Shown in pieces: positions 1 through 8,992 of a DNA stretch of 64,000 nucleotides. The notes under the pieces are model-generated. The model was not told where the DNA came from, did no database searches, and was given only the letters and a program-made list of their open reading frames with translations. The translations under genes and the position numbers were made by a program. Origin of the DNA: Sphingopyxis macrogoltabida (GTDB lineage: Bacteria > Pseudomonadota > Alphaproteobacteria > Sphingomonadales > Sphingomonadaceae). The DNA lies in contig NZ_CP012700.1 of the NCBI RefSeq assembly GCF_001307295.1, forward strand, positions 2,359,001-2,423,000, in the 5' to 3' direction. Position 1 is the first letter of the stretch; each line of letters starts with the position of its first letter.

Positions 1-1
1 G

Positions 2-1816
2 TTCTGGATCGCGCCGCCCCCCGGCGGCGGCGGGCGCGTGGTCTGGACCTCGACCAGCCTCGCCGACGCGGGGCAGCCGGTCTTCGCCCTCGCCGACCAT
101 GTCGCGCGGGAAGACGCGGCGAGCGCGGCGGTATTGTGGTGGGAGCCGTCGCCCGACGGCGCCCGCGTCGCGGCGATCGTCTGCATCGGCGGCGACATGA
201 TGGGCGAATGGCATATCTTCGATACTGCGACCGGCAAGGCGCTGCGCGCGCCGCTGCCGGCGATCGGTTACAGCGGCGCGATCCCGGGTTGGCTCGCCGA
301 CGGCAGCGGCTTCTATCTCCACGGCCGCGACGCGCAAGGGCGCCACCGCATCGGCTTCGTCGCGCTCGACGAGGGCGTTGCCGACCGGCCCGAGGTCGTG
401 TTCGGCGATGCCGAGGTGCCCGCCAACATGTCGGGCCTCAGTTGCAACGTCTCGCCGGGCGAACGCTGGGTTATCGCGGATTCGGGCCCGCACGAACGCA
501 CCGCCTATGTCGTCGGCGATACGACGACGGGCGAATGGCGCCCCTTCATCCCCGACGGCTATGACGGCGAACTGACCGGCGGCTGGCTCGACGCCGACAC
601 CTATGTCGCGCGCGCGCACGGCGACGACACGCCGCGCGGCTGCATCGTCGCCATTCCGGTGGCGACTTCGCAGGACCGCAGCACGTGGCGAGAGATCGCG
701 CCGCAAGGCGCGGCGGTGATCCGCGCCGTCGGCACGATCCGCGGCAAGATCGTCGTCGCCGAACTGCTGCACGTCTCGCTGCGCCTCCGCGTCATCGATC
801 CCGTCGACGGCAGCGAACAGCTCGTGCCGCTCGAAGACGCGGGCGCGAGCTGGATCAGTGCCTTCCACCGTTTCGACCGCACCGACGCGCTGACCTTCGA
901 CTATGCAAGCTTCACCAAGACCGCCGGCATCTATCATTACGACCTGGACAGCGGCGAGGTTAGCACCGTCGTCGCGCCCGAGGTCGAACTGGACGGGATC
1001 AAGGTCAGCCAGCATTTTGCGCGCGGCAAGGACGGCGTCCATATCCCCTATTATCTGGTCCACCGCGACGATCTGGACTTCAGCGCGCCGCGCCCGGCGC
1101 TAATCACTGCCTATGGCGGTTTCAATTCGGCCTTTGTCCCGGCCTTCCTCGCCCATTTCACGCCCTTCGTCCGCGCCGGCGGCGTGCTGATCCACGCCAA
1201 CATCCGCGGCGGCGGCGAATATGGCAAGATCTGGCACGACAGCGGCCGGCTCGCGTGCAAATGGAACAGCTATCTCGATCTCTTCGCCATCGTCGAGGAA
1301 GCGATCGCCAACGGCGTCACCGCGCCCGACCGGCTGGCGATGACCGGCGCGAGCAACGGCGGCCTGCTCGCCGGGGTCGCGATCGTCCATCGCCCCGACC
1401 TGTTCCGCGTCGTCGTCCCCGACGTGCCGACCTTCGACGAGATGGAGCCGCTTCCCGACGACGCCGAATCGGCGCCGATCCGCGCGATCTTCTGGCAGGA
1501 TTATGGCGATCCGCAGGATCCAGTGATGTCGAAGATCCTCTATTCCTATTCGCCCTATCACAATGTCCGCGATGGCATCGCCTATCCCGCGGTGTTCCAG
1601 GTCTTCGGCGAAAAGGATGCCGGTTGCCGTCCCTTCCACGGCCGCAAGTTCACGGCGCGGATGCTCGAAGCATCGACGTCGGGCCACCGGACGCTGCTGC
1701 GCGTGTGGAGGGACACCGGCCACGCCTCGTTCGACGCCGACACCTCGGTGACCCAGCGCGCCGAATGGCTCGGCTTCGTGATGGCCGAACTGGGGATGGC
1801 GCCGGTCTCGTCGTGA
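2..1816 (+). CDS. Prolyl oligopeptidase family (S9) serine peptidase, 5' end missing
   Basis: The reading frame is open from base 2, so the true start lies outside the window; the GTG at 38 is only an internal codon. The visible ~604 residues hold part of the beta-propeller domain and the complete alpha/beta-hydrolase domain. The nucleophile is the serine of GASNGG (about base 1351), the acid the aspartate of GEKDAG (about 1617) and the base the histidine of DTGHASF (about 1720), in the normal family order. S9A enzymes cleave after proline in short peptides. Location in the cell cannot be judged because the N terminus is missing. The gene ends just before a convergent TetR gene. Confidence 0.9.
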   Translation, partial: FWIAPPPGGGGRVVWTSTSLADAGQPVFALADHVAREDAASAAVLWWEPSPDGARVAAIVCIGGDMMGEWHIFDTATGKALRAPLPAIGYSGAIPGWLADGSGFYLHGRDAQGRHRIGFVALDEGVADRPEVVFGDAEVPANMSGLSCNVSPGERWVIADSGPHERTAYVVGDTTTGEWRPFIPDGYDGELTGGWLDADTYVARAHGDDTPRGCIVAIPVATSQDRSTWREIAPQGAAVIRAVGTIRGKIVVAELLHVSLRLRVIDPVDGSEQLVPLEDAGASWISAFHRFDRTDALTFDYASFTKTAGIYHYDLDSGEVSTVVAPEVELDGIKVSQHFARGKDGVHIPYYLVHRDDLDFSAPRPALITAYGGFNSAFVPAFLAHFTPFVRAGGVLIHANIRGGGEYGKIWHDSGRLACKWNSYLDLFAIVEEAIANGVTAPDRLAMTGASNGGLLAGVAIVHRPDLFRVVVPDVPTFDEMEPLPDDAESAPIRAIFWQDYGDPQDPVMSKILYSYSPYHNVRDGIAYPAVFQVFGEKDAGCRPFHGRKFTARMLEASTSGHRTLLRVWRDTGHASFDADTSVTQRAEWLGFVMAELGMAPVSS

Positions 1817-1848
1817 CCGACGCCACGGGCCGCGCCCCAGCGCGCTCC

Positions 1849-2502
1849 TCAGGCAGCCTTGGGCTTGGCCCTCGCCCGCGGTTTCGGCTTTTCGAGCGTG
1901 CGAAGCGCGTCCTTCAGCCCCTCGGGCGCCGGCAGGCCGGTCACCGCGGTGCAATAATAGGGCGCCAGTTCGATACGGTCTTCGATGCTCTCGCGGATCG
2001 CGAGGGCGTAATAGCCGATCTGGTGGAAATACATCACGCGGGCGCGGACAAACGCCTCGGTCCCCTGTATCCCGTTGCGCTCGAGGAAGAGCTGGAACAA
2101 GCCGATCCACGCGTCGTCGATATCGTGAACCACCTTGGTTACGTCGCGCGACTTGCGCGCCCAGACGCGGATCGCGATGTCGAACGCCGGGAAATTCGGG
2201 TCCTCGCCCAGCCAGACCTTGAACAACTCGATCAGCCCCGTCGCCCCCTCCGCGGCGCGCTGTTCGATCGCGGCGATTTCGCGGCGATTATTGTCCTTCC
2301 AGTCCTCCAGCAGCGCGTCGAGCAATTCCTGCCGATGCTTGAAATGCCAATAGAAGCTGCCGCGCGTCACCTTCATTCGGCGCGCCAGTACATCCACCTT
2401 CACATCGTCGACGCCCGACGCGATCAGCGCCTTGCGCGCGACCGCGATCCAGTCCCCGCGGGTCAAACGACCGTTCGCCACTGCACCTGCTCCTCTGTTC
2501 AT
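1849..2502 (-). CDS. TetR/AcrR family transcriptional regulator
   Basis: A 217-residue protein. The N-terminal helix-turn-helix lies at about residues 15-60, with the family pattern of a helix followed by VTRGSFYWHFKHR, in which the recognition helix ends in the typical YWHF. The rest is a helical ligand-binding domain with no recognisable specificity. The C terminus is lysine/arginine/proline rich. The gene is divergent from the FAD dehydrogenase at 2754, and the 250-bp space between them holds two perfect inverted repeats, so it may control itself and that gene. The ATG at 2502 is preceded by a GGAAG-like ribosome site; a later GTG near residue 8 is possible. Confidence 0.85.
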   Translation of the reverse strand: MNRGAGAVANGRLTRGDWIAVARKALIASGVDDVKVDVLARRMKVTRGSFYWHFKHRQELLDALLEDWKDNNRREIAAIEQRAAEGATGLIELFKVWLGEDPNFPAFDIAIRVWARKSRDVTKVVHDIDDAWIGLFQLFLERNGIQGTEAFVRARVMYFHQIGYYALAIRESIEDRIELAPYYCTAVTGLPAPEGLKDALRTLEKPKPRARAKPKAA

Positions 2503-2620
2503 CGCGCTTCCATCGCATGGAAGTCGGTTCGCCCATGGATCGCTGTATCGATCAATTGCCTGTTTAGGAACGGCCAGTTTTACCGGCCGGCGATAATGAC
2601 GAAGGCGAAATTGGCTTCGC

Positions 2621-2659
2621 CGGAATATATTTTTCCGTTCCGACCATACATTTCTGTAT
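2621..2659. promoter_or_regulatory. Two inverted repeats between the TetR gene and the FAD dehydrogenase
   Basis: CGGAA-N7-TTCCG at 2621-2637 and ATACA-N4-TGTAT at 2646-2659 are both perfect palindromes in an A+T-rich patch of an otherwise G+C-rich region. They are placed as operators for the divergent TetR gene or for the XRE-cupin regulator. Which protein binds is inference. Confidence 0.45.
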
Positions 2660-2753
2660 TGTCGATTTTTGGCGCAACCGCTAAGCCGGTGGGGCCCGGC
2701 GCGAGGTGGGCGAAGACGCCGCGACTCACGCTGGCGGCAAGGGAAAGAATGCG

Positions 2754-4013
2754 GTGGCCGACAATCTGATCATCGGATGCGGAGTCGTCGGACTGACCAC
2801 GGCGCTCGAGCTTCTCGGGCGCGGCGAGCGCGTCACGCTGGTCGATTCGGCGGCGCAGGAGGGGCTGGGCACCAGCTTCGCCAATGGCGGCTTGCTGACC
2901 CCGTCGATGTCCGATCCGTGGAATGCCCCGGGCGTCCACCGCCACCTGTTCGAATATCTCGTCAGTTCGTCGGCGGCGCTCAAGATCCGCCTCGGCGCCC
3001 TGCCCTCGCTCCTTCGCTGGGGCCCGCAATTCCTGCTCAATTCGCGCGCCGCGCCGCACCGCAAGGCGACGCTCGCCAACCTCGAACTCGCAACCTATTC
3101 GCTCACGGCGATGAAGGAACTGCGCGAGCGCTTCGGCTTCGCCTTCGATGCATCGGACGGCGGCGCGCTCAAATTCTTCCGCACCGAAGCGGCATTCGAC
3201 GCCGCGCTCGCCATCGCCGACCTCGTCCGCGAACATGGCATCGAAGCCCGGCCGCTCGACGGCAACGGCGCGGTCGAGGTCGAACCGTGCCTCGCCCCGG
3301 TGGGCGCCGAGATTGCCGGCGCGATCCACTATCCCGGCGACGCGTCGGGCGACGCCTATCTTTTCTGCCGCGAGGCTGCGCGAACGATCGCCGAGCTTGG
3401 CGGCATCTTTCGCTACGGCCAGACGGTGGAAGCAGTCGAGGTGCGCGGCGGCCGCGTCGCAGGCGTGCGGCTGGCAGGCGAAACGATCGCGGCCGAACGG
3501 GTCGTCGTCGCGGCCGGGGTTGCCAGCCCCGCGCTCGCCGCGAAACTCGGGCTCGATCTCGCGGTCAAGCCGGTCAAAGGCTATTCGATGACCTACACGC
3601 CGGACCCCGCGGGGCCGATGCCGCGCCTGCCGGTCATCGACGACGGCTATCACACCGCCATCACCCCGCTCGGCACCCGGCTCCGCGTCGCCGGAACTGC
3701 CGAGTTCGCGGGCCACGACCTACGGCTCGATCCGAAGCGGATCGGCAATCTCGGCCAGCTTTTCAAGGCGACCTATCCGGCGGTCGCCAGCGGCGCCGTG
3801 CTCGCGACCGGCCAGCCGTGGACAGGGCTGCGTCCGGTCGCCGCCGACGGGCGCCCCTATATCGGACCCGGCCGGGTCGCGGGGTCGTGGGTCAACGCCG
3901 GCCACGGCCATCTCGGCTGGACGCTCGCCGCCGGCTCGGCGCGCCTGCTCGCCGACCTGATGGCGGGGACGGCGCCCGAACTCGACCCGTCGCCCTATGC
4001 GCCATGCCGCTGA
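2754..4013 (+). CDS. FAD-dependent D-amino acid dehydrogenase (DadA-like)
   Basis: A 419-residue flavoprotein of the DAO/DadA family. The FAD-binding dinucleotide fold is at the very N terminus (IIGCGVVGLTTALELL, GxGxxG), followed by the DadA-type GTSFANGG segment near residue 45 and a C-terminal GHGHLGWT flavin-contact motif. DadA enzymes deaminate D-amino acids to oxo acids and pass electrons to quinones at the inner membrane. I place the start at GTG 2754, which has AAGGGAAAG eight to ten bases upstream; the frame stays open upstream to 2706 but that extension lacks family character. The RidA gene downstream fits, because RidA removes the enamine/imine intermediates such enzymes make. Substrate unknown. 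Confidence 0.8.
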   Translation: MADNLIIGCGVVGLTTALELLGRGERVTLVDSAAQEGLGTSFANGGLLTPSMSDPWNAPGVHRHLFEYLVSSSAALKIRLGALPSLLRWGPQFLLNSRAAPHRKATLANLELATYSLTAMKELRERFGFAFDASDGGALKFFRTEAAFDAALAIADLVREHGIEARPLDGNGAVEVEPCLAPVGAEIAGAIHYPGDASGDAYLFCREAARTIAELGGIFRYGQTVEAVEVRGGRVAGVRLAGETIAAERVVVAAGVASPALAAKLGLDLAVKPVKGYSMTYTPDPAGPMPRLPVIDDGYHTAITPLGTRLRVAGTAEFAGHDLRLDPKRIGNLGQLFKATYPAVASGAVLATGQPWTGLRPVAADGRPYIGPGRVAGSWVNAGHGHLGWTLAAGSARLLADLMAGTAPELDPSPYAPCR

Positions 4014-4103
4014 TTTTGTCATGCCGCGGCACCGATCGACCGTGCAGGCGATCCGATCGGAAACCCGAAAAGAACAGGAAATCTAGGGCGAAGCACTTCA
4101 ATT

Positions 4104-4119
4104 TATCCTGATTAGGATA
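4104..4119. promoter_or_regulatory. TATCCT-N4-AGGATA palindrome before the XRE-cupin regulator
   Basis: A perfect 6+4+6 inverted repeat 35 bases before the GTG start of the regulator and just after the dehydrogenase. Its position suggests an autoregulatory operator of the XRE-cupin protein. An AAGGAG ribosome site follows at about 4141. Confidence 0.5.
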
Positions 4120-4154
4120 TAAGTATCGGACCGAAACAGAAGGAGCGAATATCG

Positions 4155-4784
4155 GTGGCAGGTGGTCGAAAGACTTTGGGTGCGGTGATGGCGGGCCTTC
4201 GCACGCGCAACGGCTGGACGCTCAAGGAAATGAGCCAGCACAGCGGCATCCCCATGTCGACCCTGTCGAAGGTCGAGCATGACCGGCTGTCGCTCACTTA
4301 CGACAAGCTGCAACAGGTCAGCGAGCGGCTCAACATCAGCATGGCCGACCTGTTCGCCGAGGAGCCCGCGGCGGCGACCGTGCTCGGACGGCGCAGCGTC
4401 GGCACGCTCGAAACCGCGGTCCGCGTCGAAACGCCCAATTACGAGTATAATTATGTCTGCACCGAGCTTCGGAACAAGCGCATGGTGCCCGTCATCACGC
4501 GCATCCGCGCCAAGACGATCGAGGAATTCGGCGAACTCGTCCGCCATTCGGGCGAGGAGTTCATCTATGTCGTCGAGGGACGGCTGATCGTGCACACCGA
4601 ATTTTACGATCCGATCGAACTGAACCCCGGCGAGTCGATCTATATCGATTCGGGCATGGGCCATGCCTATGTCTGCGATGCGAAATCGGGCGAAACGCTG
4701 ACCATCGGCGTCATGTCGAGCGCCGACGAGGATTTGTCGGCCCTCGTCCCCAGCGCCAGCCACCGCCCCGGCAAAGCCGCTTAG
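4155..4784 (+). CDS. XRE-family regulator with C-terminal cupin domain
   Basis: A 209-residue protein with an N-terminal lambda-repressor-type HTH (about residues 8-65, MSQHSGIPMSTLSKVEHDR) and a small C-terminal cupin barrel (about 120-195, with HSGEEFIYVVEG and PGESIYIDSGMGHAY). Such regulators (SutR/PuuR type) sense a small ligand in the cupin and often control amino acid or amine catabolism. The start is GTG 4155 with AAGGAG upstream. It sits between the DadA-like enzyme and RidA, which suggests it controls these two genes; the palindrome at 4104-4119 is a likely operator. The ligand is unknown. Confidence 0.88.
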   Translation: MAGGRKTLGAVMAGLRTRNGWTLKEMSQHSGIPMSTLSKVEHDRLSLTYDKLQQVSERLNISMADLFAEEPAAATVLGRRSVGTLETAVRVETPNYEYNYVCTELRNKRMVPVITRIRAKTIEEFGELVRHSGEEFIYVVEGRLIVHTEFYDPIELNPGESIYIDSGMGHAYVCDAKSGETLTIGVMSSADEDLSALVPSASHRPGKAA

Positions 4785-4886
4785 GGGCGCCGAAGGGCCA
4801 TAACCCGCCCCGCAAAGGCGAAAGATCGACGACGGTCGCGCCCGCGGCCTTCGCACCAACACGTCCCGACCAAATCAAGGAGCAAG

Positions 4887-5243
4887 ATGATGACTAATAT
4901 TTCCGCCCTGCCGCTGTCGATGGTTCGCCAGGCCGGCGACCTCGTCTTCATTTCGGGCCAGCTCTCGCTCGCCGACGGCAAGGTCTTCGGCGACGACATC
5001 GTTACCCAGACCGGGCGCGCGCTCGACGGGCTAGAGGGCCATCTCGCCAGCCTCGGCCTTGACCTGACCGACGTGGTCAAGACGACGATCTGGATCACGT
5101 CGAAGGAAAATTTCGCGGGCTTCAACACGACCTACGCCGCGCGTTTCAGCGCCCCCTACCCCGCACGGTCGACGGTGGTCAGCGATCTCGTGCTCGACGG
5201 CGCGCTCGTCGAGATCGAAGCGGTCGCGCAGCTTCGCCGCTGA
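4887..5243 (+). CDS. RidA family enamine/imine deaminase
   Basis: A 118-residue YjgF/YER057c/UK114 protein. The family-defining arginine is in YPARSTV (about residue 90) and the C-terminal glutamate in VEIEAVA. RidA proteins hydrolyse 2-aminoacrylate and related reactive imines to oxo acids, mainly in the cytoplasm. The sequence FISGQLSLADGKVFG near the N terminus is typical of the subgroup. An AAGGAGCAAG ribosome site precedes the ATG at 4887 (a second ATG follows directly at 4890). It lies 102 bp after the XRE-cupin gene on the same strand and probably clears the product of the upstream dehydrogenase. Confidence 0.9.
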   Translation: MMTNISALPLSMVRQAGDLVFISGQLSLADGKVFGDDIVTQTGRALDGLEGHLASLGLDLTDVVKTTIWITSKENFAGFNTTYAARFSAPYPARSTVVSDLVLDGALVEIEAVAQLRR

Positions 5244-5280
5244 CCCGGCGCGATCGGAGGGAGTCGGAAAGCCGCCCCCT

Positions 5281-6111
5281 TCAGAACCGCCGCGCGATGC
5301 CGAAATAGACCTCGGCGTCGGGGCTGACCCGGTTGAGGCCGAAGTTCACCCCGACGTCGAGCTGCGTGTCGTCGCCGGCCTGCCAGCCCATCGACAGACC
5401 CGCCAGCGCCTGCGTATTGTGGCCGCCGGGATCGCGGTCGCGGTACAGCGATATTTCGGCGGCCGCCGAGAGGCTGTCGTTCAGGCCGAAACCAAGGCCG
5501 ACGACGCTGCCATAACCCAGATGCCGTCCGGCGCCATCGCCGTCGACCGCCGCATCGACCTGCGGCGTGACGGCAAGCGACACGGAATCCGACAAGTCGA
5601 AGCTCATCGACACCAGCAATCCGCCGCCCCAGTCGCCGGCACCGATCGCGCTGCCGCCCGCAGGCAGGCTGGCATAGGGCATCACCGCGACCGAAAAGCC
5701 CGATCCGTCGGGATTGCGCAGATTCTGTCGCAGCGCGAGTGTGACGTCGCCTATCCCCGATGCCTTGCGGACAGTCCCTGCGGCGCGGTCGCGGGTCCGG
5801 ACATGGCCATAGGCGGTCCAGCCAAGCTGCGCCTCGAGGCTTTCGGTCAGGCCGATGCGAACCAGCGCATCGCCGACTTGCACCGTGTCGGTTCGCACCG
5901 GCCCCTGCCGGTCGCGTGTCCAGTCGCCGAGCCCGAGCTCGAATATCACCTTGCCGCGGTCGACGGTGCAGGCCGGCGTGCCGAGCCCCGGACGGTCGGG
6001 GCAAAGCTCGCGCTGCCCCTCGGCGGCGGCGGGGCTTGCGATCAAGGCGATCGGCAGCAGCAAGGCCGCCGCGAACGGCAGAGTTGATCGGGTCCGGGCG
6101 GCAATCGTCAT
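5281..6111 (-). CDS. Outer-membrane channel/transporter-like protein (phenol MetA-pathway type)
   Basis: About 276 residues from ATG 6111 (GTG 6129 is possible). An N-terminal signal peptide ends near SPAAAEG. The body is built of short alternating strands, and the last residue is phenylalanine in IARRF, the usual mark of an outer-membrane beta-barrel. The pattern, including RPGLGTPACTVDRGKVIFELG at the start of the mature part, fits the transporter family often found beside aromatic degradation genes. It lies 48 bp downstream of the maleate isomerase and on its strand, so it may be the last gene of the aromatic operon and let aromatic acids into the periplasm. Function is inferred from family and position. 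Confidence 0.65.
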   Translation of the reverse strand: MTIAARTRSTLPFAAALLLPIALIASPAAAEGQRELCPDRPGLGTPACTVDRGKVIFELGLGDWTRDRQGPVRTDTVQVGDALVRIGLTESLEAQLGWTAYGHVRTRDRAAGTVRKASGIGDVTLALRQNLRNPDGSGFSVAVMPYASLPAGGSAIGAGDWGGGLLVSMSFDLSDSVSLAVTPQVDAAVDGDGAGRHLGYGSVVGLGFGLNDSLSAAAEISLYRDRDPGGHNTQALAGLSMGWQAGDDTQLDVGVNFGLNRVSPDAEVYFGIARRF

Positions 6112-6159
6112 CGCCGACCCATTCCCCACATCCCGATACTTTGCAAGCGGTTGGCCGCC

Positions 6160-6912
6160 TTAATAGCGGCCCGACAGCAGCGCCCCGGCGCCGGGCACTT
6201 CGGTGCGCAGGCCCAGCCGCGTCAGCATCTGGTGCGCGGTACAGATCGCCGCCGATATCACCGGTTTGCCGATCGCATCCTCGATCTTCTGCACCGACGT
6301 CAGCGACGGCATCTGGACGCACGCCGACAGGACGAGCGCATCGACGCCGCTCAGGTCAAACCGTTTGTAATGGTCGAGCAGGTTCGCCGGGTCCTGCGCC
6401 GCGACCTCCAGATTGTCCGGAATTTCGAGGGCAAGCCAATCGCTTACCTCGACACCCTCGGTCTCGATATAAGATACGACCATCTGGGTCAGCGGCTTCA
6501 TATAGGGCGCGACCAGCGCGATGCGCTTCGCCCCCAGCACCTTCAGCCCTTCGACCAGCGCGCCGGCGCTGGTGACGACGGGCGCGGCATGGCCGTTCTC
6601 GACCGTCCGCTGGTGCAGCCGCGCCTCCGACACGCGATGATAGCCCTCGCCCATGCTCATGATTGCGACGAGGCAGGCATAGCCGAGCACGTCGACCGCG
6701 GCGTCGGACAGTTCGAGCGCGCAGCGGTCCGAATCGGCGTCCATCGCCGCCAGTTCCTCCTTCGTCACCTTCTTCATCCGCATCCGCGACGAGTGGAAAG
6801 TGAAGCGTTCGGGGGCGATGCCCTCGCGCGCACGGAGCAGCGCCGGGATTTCGGTTTCCATCGTGACGTTCGAGCTCGGGACGATCTGCCCGATCCGGAT
6901 CGGTCTTGCCAT
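6160..6912 (-). CDS. Maleate cis-trans isomerase (Asp/Glu racemase superfamily)
   Basis: A 250-residue cytoplasmic protein starting IRIGQIVPSSNVTMETEIP, the signature opening of maleate isomerases. The two catalytic cysteines are C80 (GYACLVAIMSMG) and C198 (SACVQMPS). The family converts maleate to fumarate without cofactors. I choose ATG 6912, preceded by GGCGGAA; ATG 6924, which overlaps the stop of the upstream FAH gene, is an alternative. As the last enzyme of the aromatic operon it explains how ring-cleavage carbon could reach the TCA cycle: maleylpyruvate hydrolysed directly yields pyruvate and maleate, and this enzyme turns maleate into fumarate. The pathway link is inference. Confidence 0.85.
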   Translation of the reverse strand: MARPIRIGQIVPSSNVTMETEIPALLRAREGIAPERFTFHSSRMRMKKVTKEELAAMDADSDRCALELSDAAVDVLGYACLVAIMSMGEGYHRVSEARLHQRTVENGHAAPVVTSAGALVEGLKVLGAKRIALVAPYMKPLTQMVVSYIETEGVEVSDWLALEIPDNLEVAAQDPANLLDHYKRFDLSGVDALVLSACVQMPSLTSVQKIEDAIGKPVISAAICTAHQMLTRLGLRTEVPGAGALLSGRY

Positions 6913-6923
6913 GATTCCGCCCA

Positions 6924-7832
6924 TCAGACCGCGACGATCGGGTTGCGCAGCGTGCCGATGCCCTCGACGGTGCATTCGACGACGTCGCCCGGCCACATGA
7001 ATTCCTGCGGATCGCGGCCCGCGCCGACTCCCGCCGGGGTGCCGGTCGCGATGATGTCCCCCGGCTCCAGCGTCATCACGCTCGAAATATCGGCGATGAG
7101 CTGGTTGACGTTGAACAGCATGAAGCGGGTGTTGCTGTTCTGCTTCTCGACCCCGTTGACGCGGGTCGACAGATTGAGGTTGTGCGGATCGCCGATCTCG
7201 TCCGCCGTGACGATGCACGGCCCCATCGGCGCGAAGCTGTCCTGCCCCTTCGACACGATCCACTGCCCGGCGCGGCGGCAGTCGCGCGCCGAAACGTCGT
7301 TGATCACCGTGTAACCGAAGACATGGTTTAGCGCGTCGGCCTCGGCGACATGACGCGCGGTGCTGCCGATCACCACCGCCAGCTCGGTTTCCCAGTCGAG
7401 CTGCTGCGTCACCCGGGCATTGTGGCGGATCGGATCATTCCACGCGACGACCGCGGTCGGTGGCTTCGAAAAGATCACCGGCTGCTTCGGAAGTTCGTTC
7501 GACGTGTCGAGGCTGCGTGCCGATTCAGCGACATGCTCGGTATAGTTGAGACCGATACCGAAGATATTCTTGCGCGGCCGCGGGATCGGCGCGAGCAAGG
7601 CGACATTGCCCCCGGGCAGCGAGGTGCCGACCAGATCGGCCGCCGTTGCGCCGGCGACCGCTTCCTTGAGGAAGCGCAGCCCGATCGGCCCCAGATCGAT
7701 GAAATCGAGCATCGTCGAGGGCAGGTCCTGCCCGATCGCGTCGCCGAAATATTCGACGTCGATCACCAGCCCGTCGTGAAGCAGCCCGAGCCGCGGTTCG
7801 GTTTCGACCGTGCGATAGGTTACGAAGCGCAT
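6924..7832 (-). CDS. Fumarylacetoacetate hydrolase family protein (acylpyruvate hydrolase)
   Basis: 302 residues. The C-terminal FAH domain (about 90-300) has the entry motif GIGLNYTEHVAES, the metal-binding acidic residues in DWETELAVVIG and NDVSARD, and the closing LEPGDIIATGTPAGVG. These Mg/Mn enzymes cleave C-C bonds of acylpyruvates such as fumarylpyruvate or maleylpyruvate. The start at ATG 7832 lies 26 bp after the ring-cleavage dioxygenase stop. Position between that dioxygenase and a maleate isomerase suggests it hydrolyses the ring-cleavage product directly to pyruvate and maleate. The exact substrate cannot be read from the sequence. Confidence 0.85.
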   Translation of the reverse strand: MRFVTYRTVETEPRLGLLHDGLVIDVEYFGDAIGQDLPSTMLDFIDLGPIGLRFLKEAVAGATAADLVGTSLPGGNVALLAPIPRPRKNIFGIGLNYTEHVAESARSLDTSNELPKQPVIFSKPPTAVVAWNDPIRHNARVTQQLDWETELAVVIGSTARHVAEADALNHVFGYTVINDVSARDCRRAGQWIVSKGQDSFAPMGPCIVTADEIGDPHNLNLSTRVNGVEKQNSNTRFMLFNVNQLIADISSVMTLEPGDIIATGTPAGVGAGRDPQEFMWPGDVVECTVEGIGTLRNPIVAV

Positions 7833-7858
7833 GAAGATGTCCTGTCTGTCTGGAAAAA

Positions 7859-8992
7859 TCAGGCGGGCTGGCGGCCGCCGTGGTCGGGATAAGGCTCCTC
7901 GATGCGGACGCCGAGCACCTCCATCACCGGGAAGTCGTTGAACGAAAAAAGGAAAGCCGGTTCGGACGGGTCGAGGTTGACATGCTCGTGCCACATCCAC
8001 GCGGGCACGCAGAAGATGTCGTGCGTTTCCCAGTCGAACCGTTCGCCGCCGATGATCGAATAGCCGCGCCCGCCCGCGGCATTATAGACGACGTTGCCGG
8101 TGTGCCGGTGCGCCTGCCCGCGAAAGCCACCGGGCAGCATCTGCATATGCGCGCCCATCGTCTGCAGCGCCCAGCCGCCGGTCAGCGGGTTGGCATAGCG
8201 CATCAGATGCCCGTCGAACGGCGATCCCTCCGACACCGCGGCAAGGTTCCACAGCGCATCGCGCACCGCCTCCCAGCGATAGACCATCACCGGCGAATAA
8301 GGCTTGTCCCACGCGCCGACGCCCTCGGGCCGCAGCCCCGCGCCGCCATAGCTCAGCGGCAGATCGTTCGACGGAAAGGCCGGCGTTTGGCGGGGCTGGT
8401 CGTGAACCGCATAGAAGTTCGTTTCCATGCAGTTCATCAACGGAATATCGAGCCCGTCCTGCCAGATCGACACCTCGCCGTCGGCGGCGATACCATGGTC
8501 GTGCCAGCAGCCGTTCGGGGTCAGCACATAATCATTGGCGCCCAGCGTGATATGATGCCCGTCGACGACTGTATAGGCGCCGCGCCCTTCCATGATGAAG
8601 CGGTGCGCCGAGGCGGTGTGCTTGTGCGCGGGGGTGATTTCGCCGGGCTTCATCGCCTGCATGCCGCTGAACAGCCAGCCGCACACCGCGACATTCTCGC
8701 GGCCCGCATCGCTGTCGTTGAGCAGGGTGACGACGCGCCGCCCCGCTTCCTCGGGCCGGACGAGGTCGATCGCGCGCAGGCACAGCGCACGCATATCGGC
8801 ATAACGCCACAGTGTCGGGCGATAGCGTGTCTCGGGCTCCCACGGCTCGATCGCATTTGCGCGCTTCCAGAATGCGCCTGCATTCCGGCCCGCAAGCTCC
8901 TGATAAAAGGCTTCCAGTTCGGGTGTGTCGGTGACGTGCGAGCGCCCCAGCACCTTGTCGCGCGGGTCGATCACGGCGGGATGGTCGGTCAT
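7859..8992 (-). CDS. Gentisate/salicylate 1,2-dioxygenase-like bicupin ring-cleavage dioxygenase
   Basis: 377 residues with two cupin domains. The N-terminal cupin carries the iron ligands H123 and H125 (PAHKHTASAHR) and H164 (NGCWHDHG), the same spacing as the triad of the gentisate/salicylate 1,2-dioxygenase family; the C-terminal cupin has QAHRHTGN and PAWMWHEH. These Fe(II) enzymes open hydroxylated benzoates between the carboxyl carbon and the neighbouring hydroxyl carbon. Its ATG at 8992 overlaps the nitrilase stop. It is embedded in a tryptophan-degrading operon, so the real substrate may be an anthranilate-derived acid rather than gentisate; the family is certain, the substrate is not. 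Confidence 0.8.
   Translation of the reverse strand: MTDHPAVIDPRDKVLGRSHVTDTPELEAFYQELAGRNAGAFWKRANAIEPWEPETRYRPTLWRYADMRALCLRAIDLVRPEEAGRRVVTLLNDSDAGRENVAVCGWLFSGMQAMKPGEITPAHKHTASAHRFIMEGRGAYTVVDGHHITLGANDYVLTPNGCWHDHGIAADGEVSIWQDGLDIPLMNCMETNFYAVHDQPRQTPAFPSNDLPLSYGGAGLRPEGVGAWDKPYSPVMVYRWEAVRDALWNLAAVSEGSPFDGHLMRYANPLTGGWALQTMGAHMQMLPGGFRGQAHRHTGNVVYNAAGGRGYSIIGGERFDWETHDIFCVPAWMWHEHVNLDPSEPAFLFSFNDFPVMEVLGVRIEEPYPDHGGRQPA

Noticed and set aside
1100..2110. 336-codon minus-strand frame opposite the prolyl oligopeptidase
   Set aside because: Composition is typical of a shadow frame, and the catalytic motifs on the plus strand settle the coding strand.
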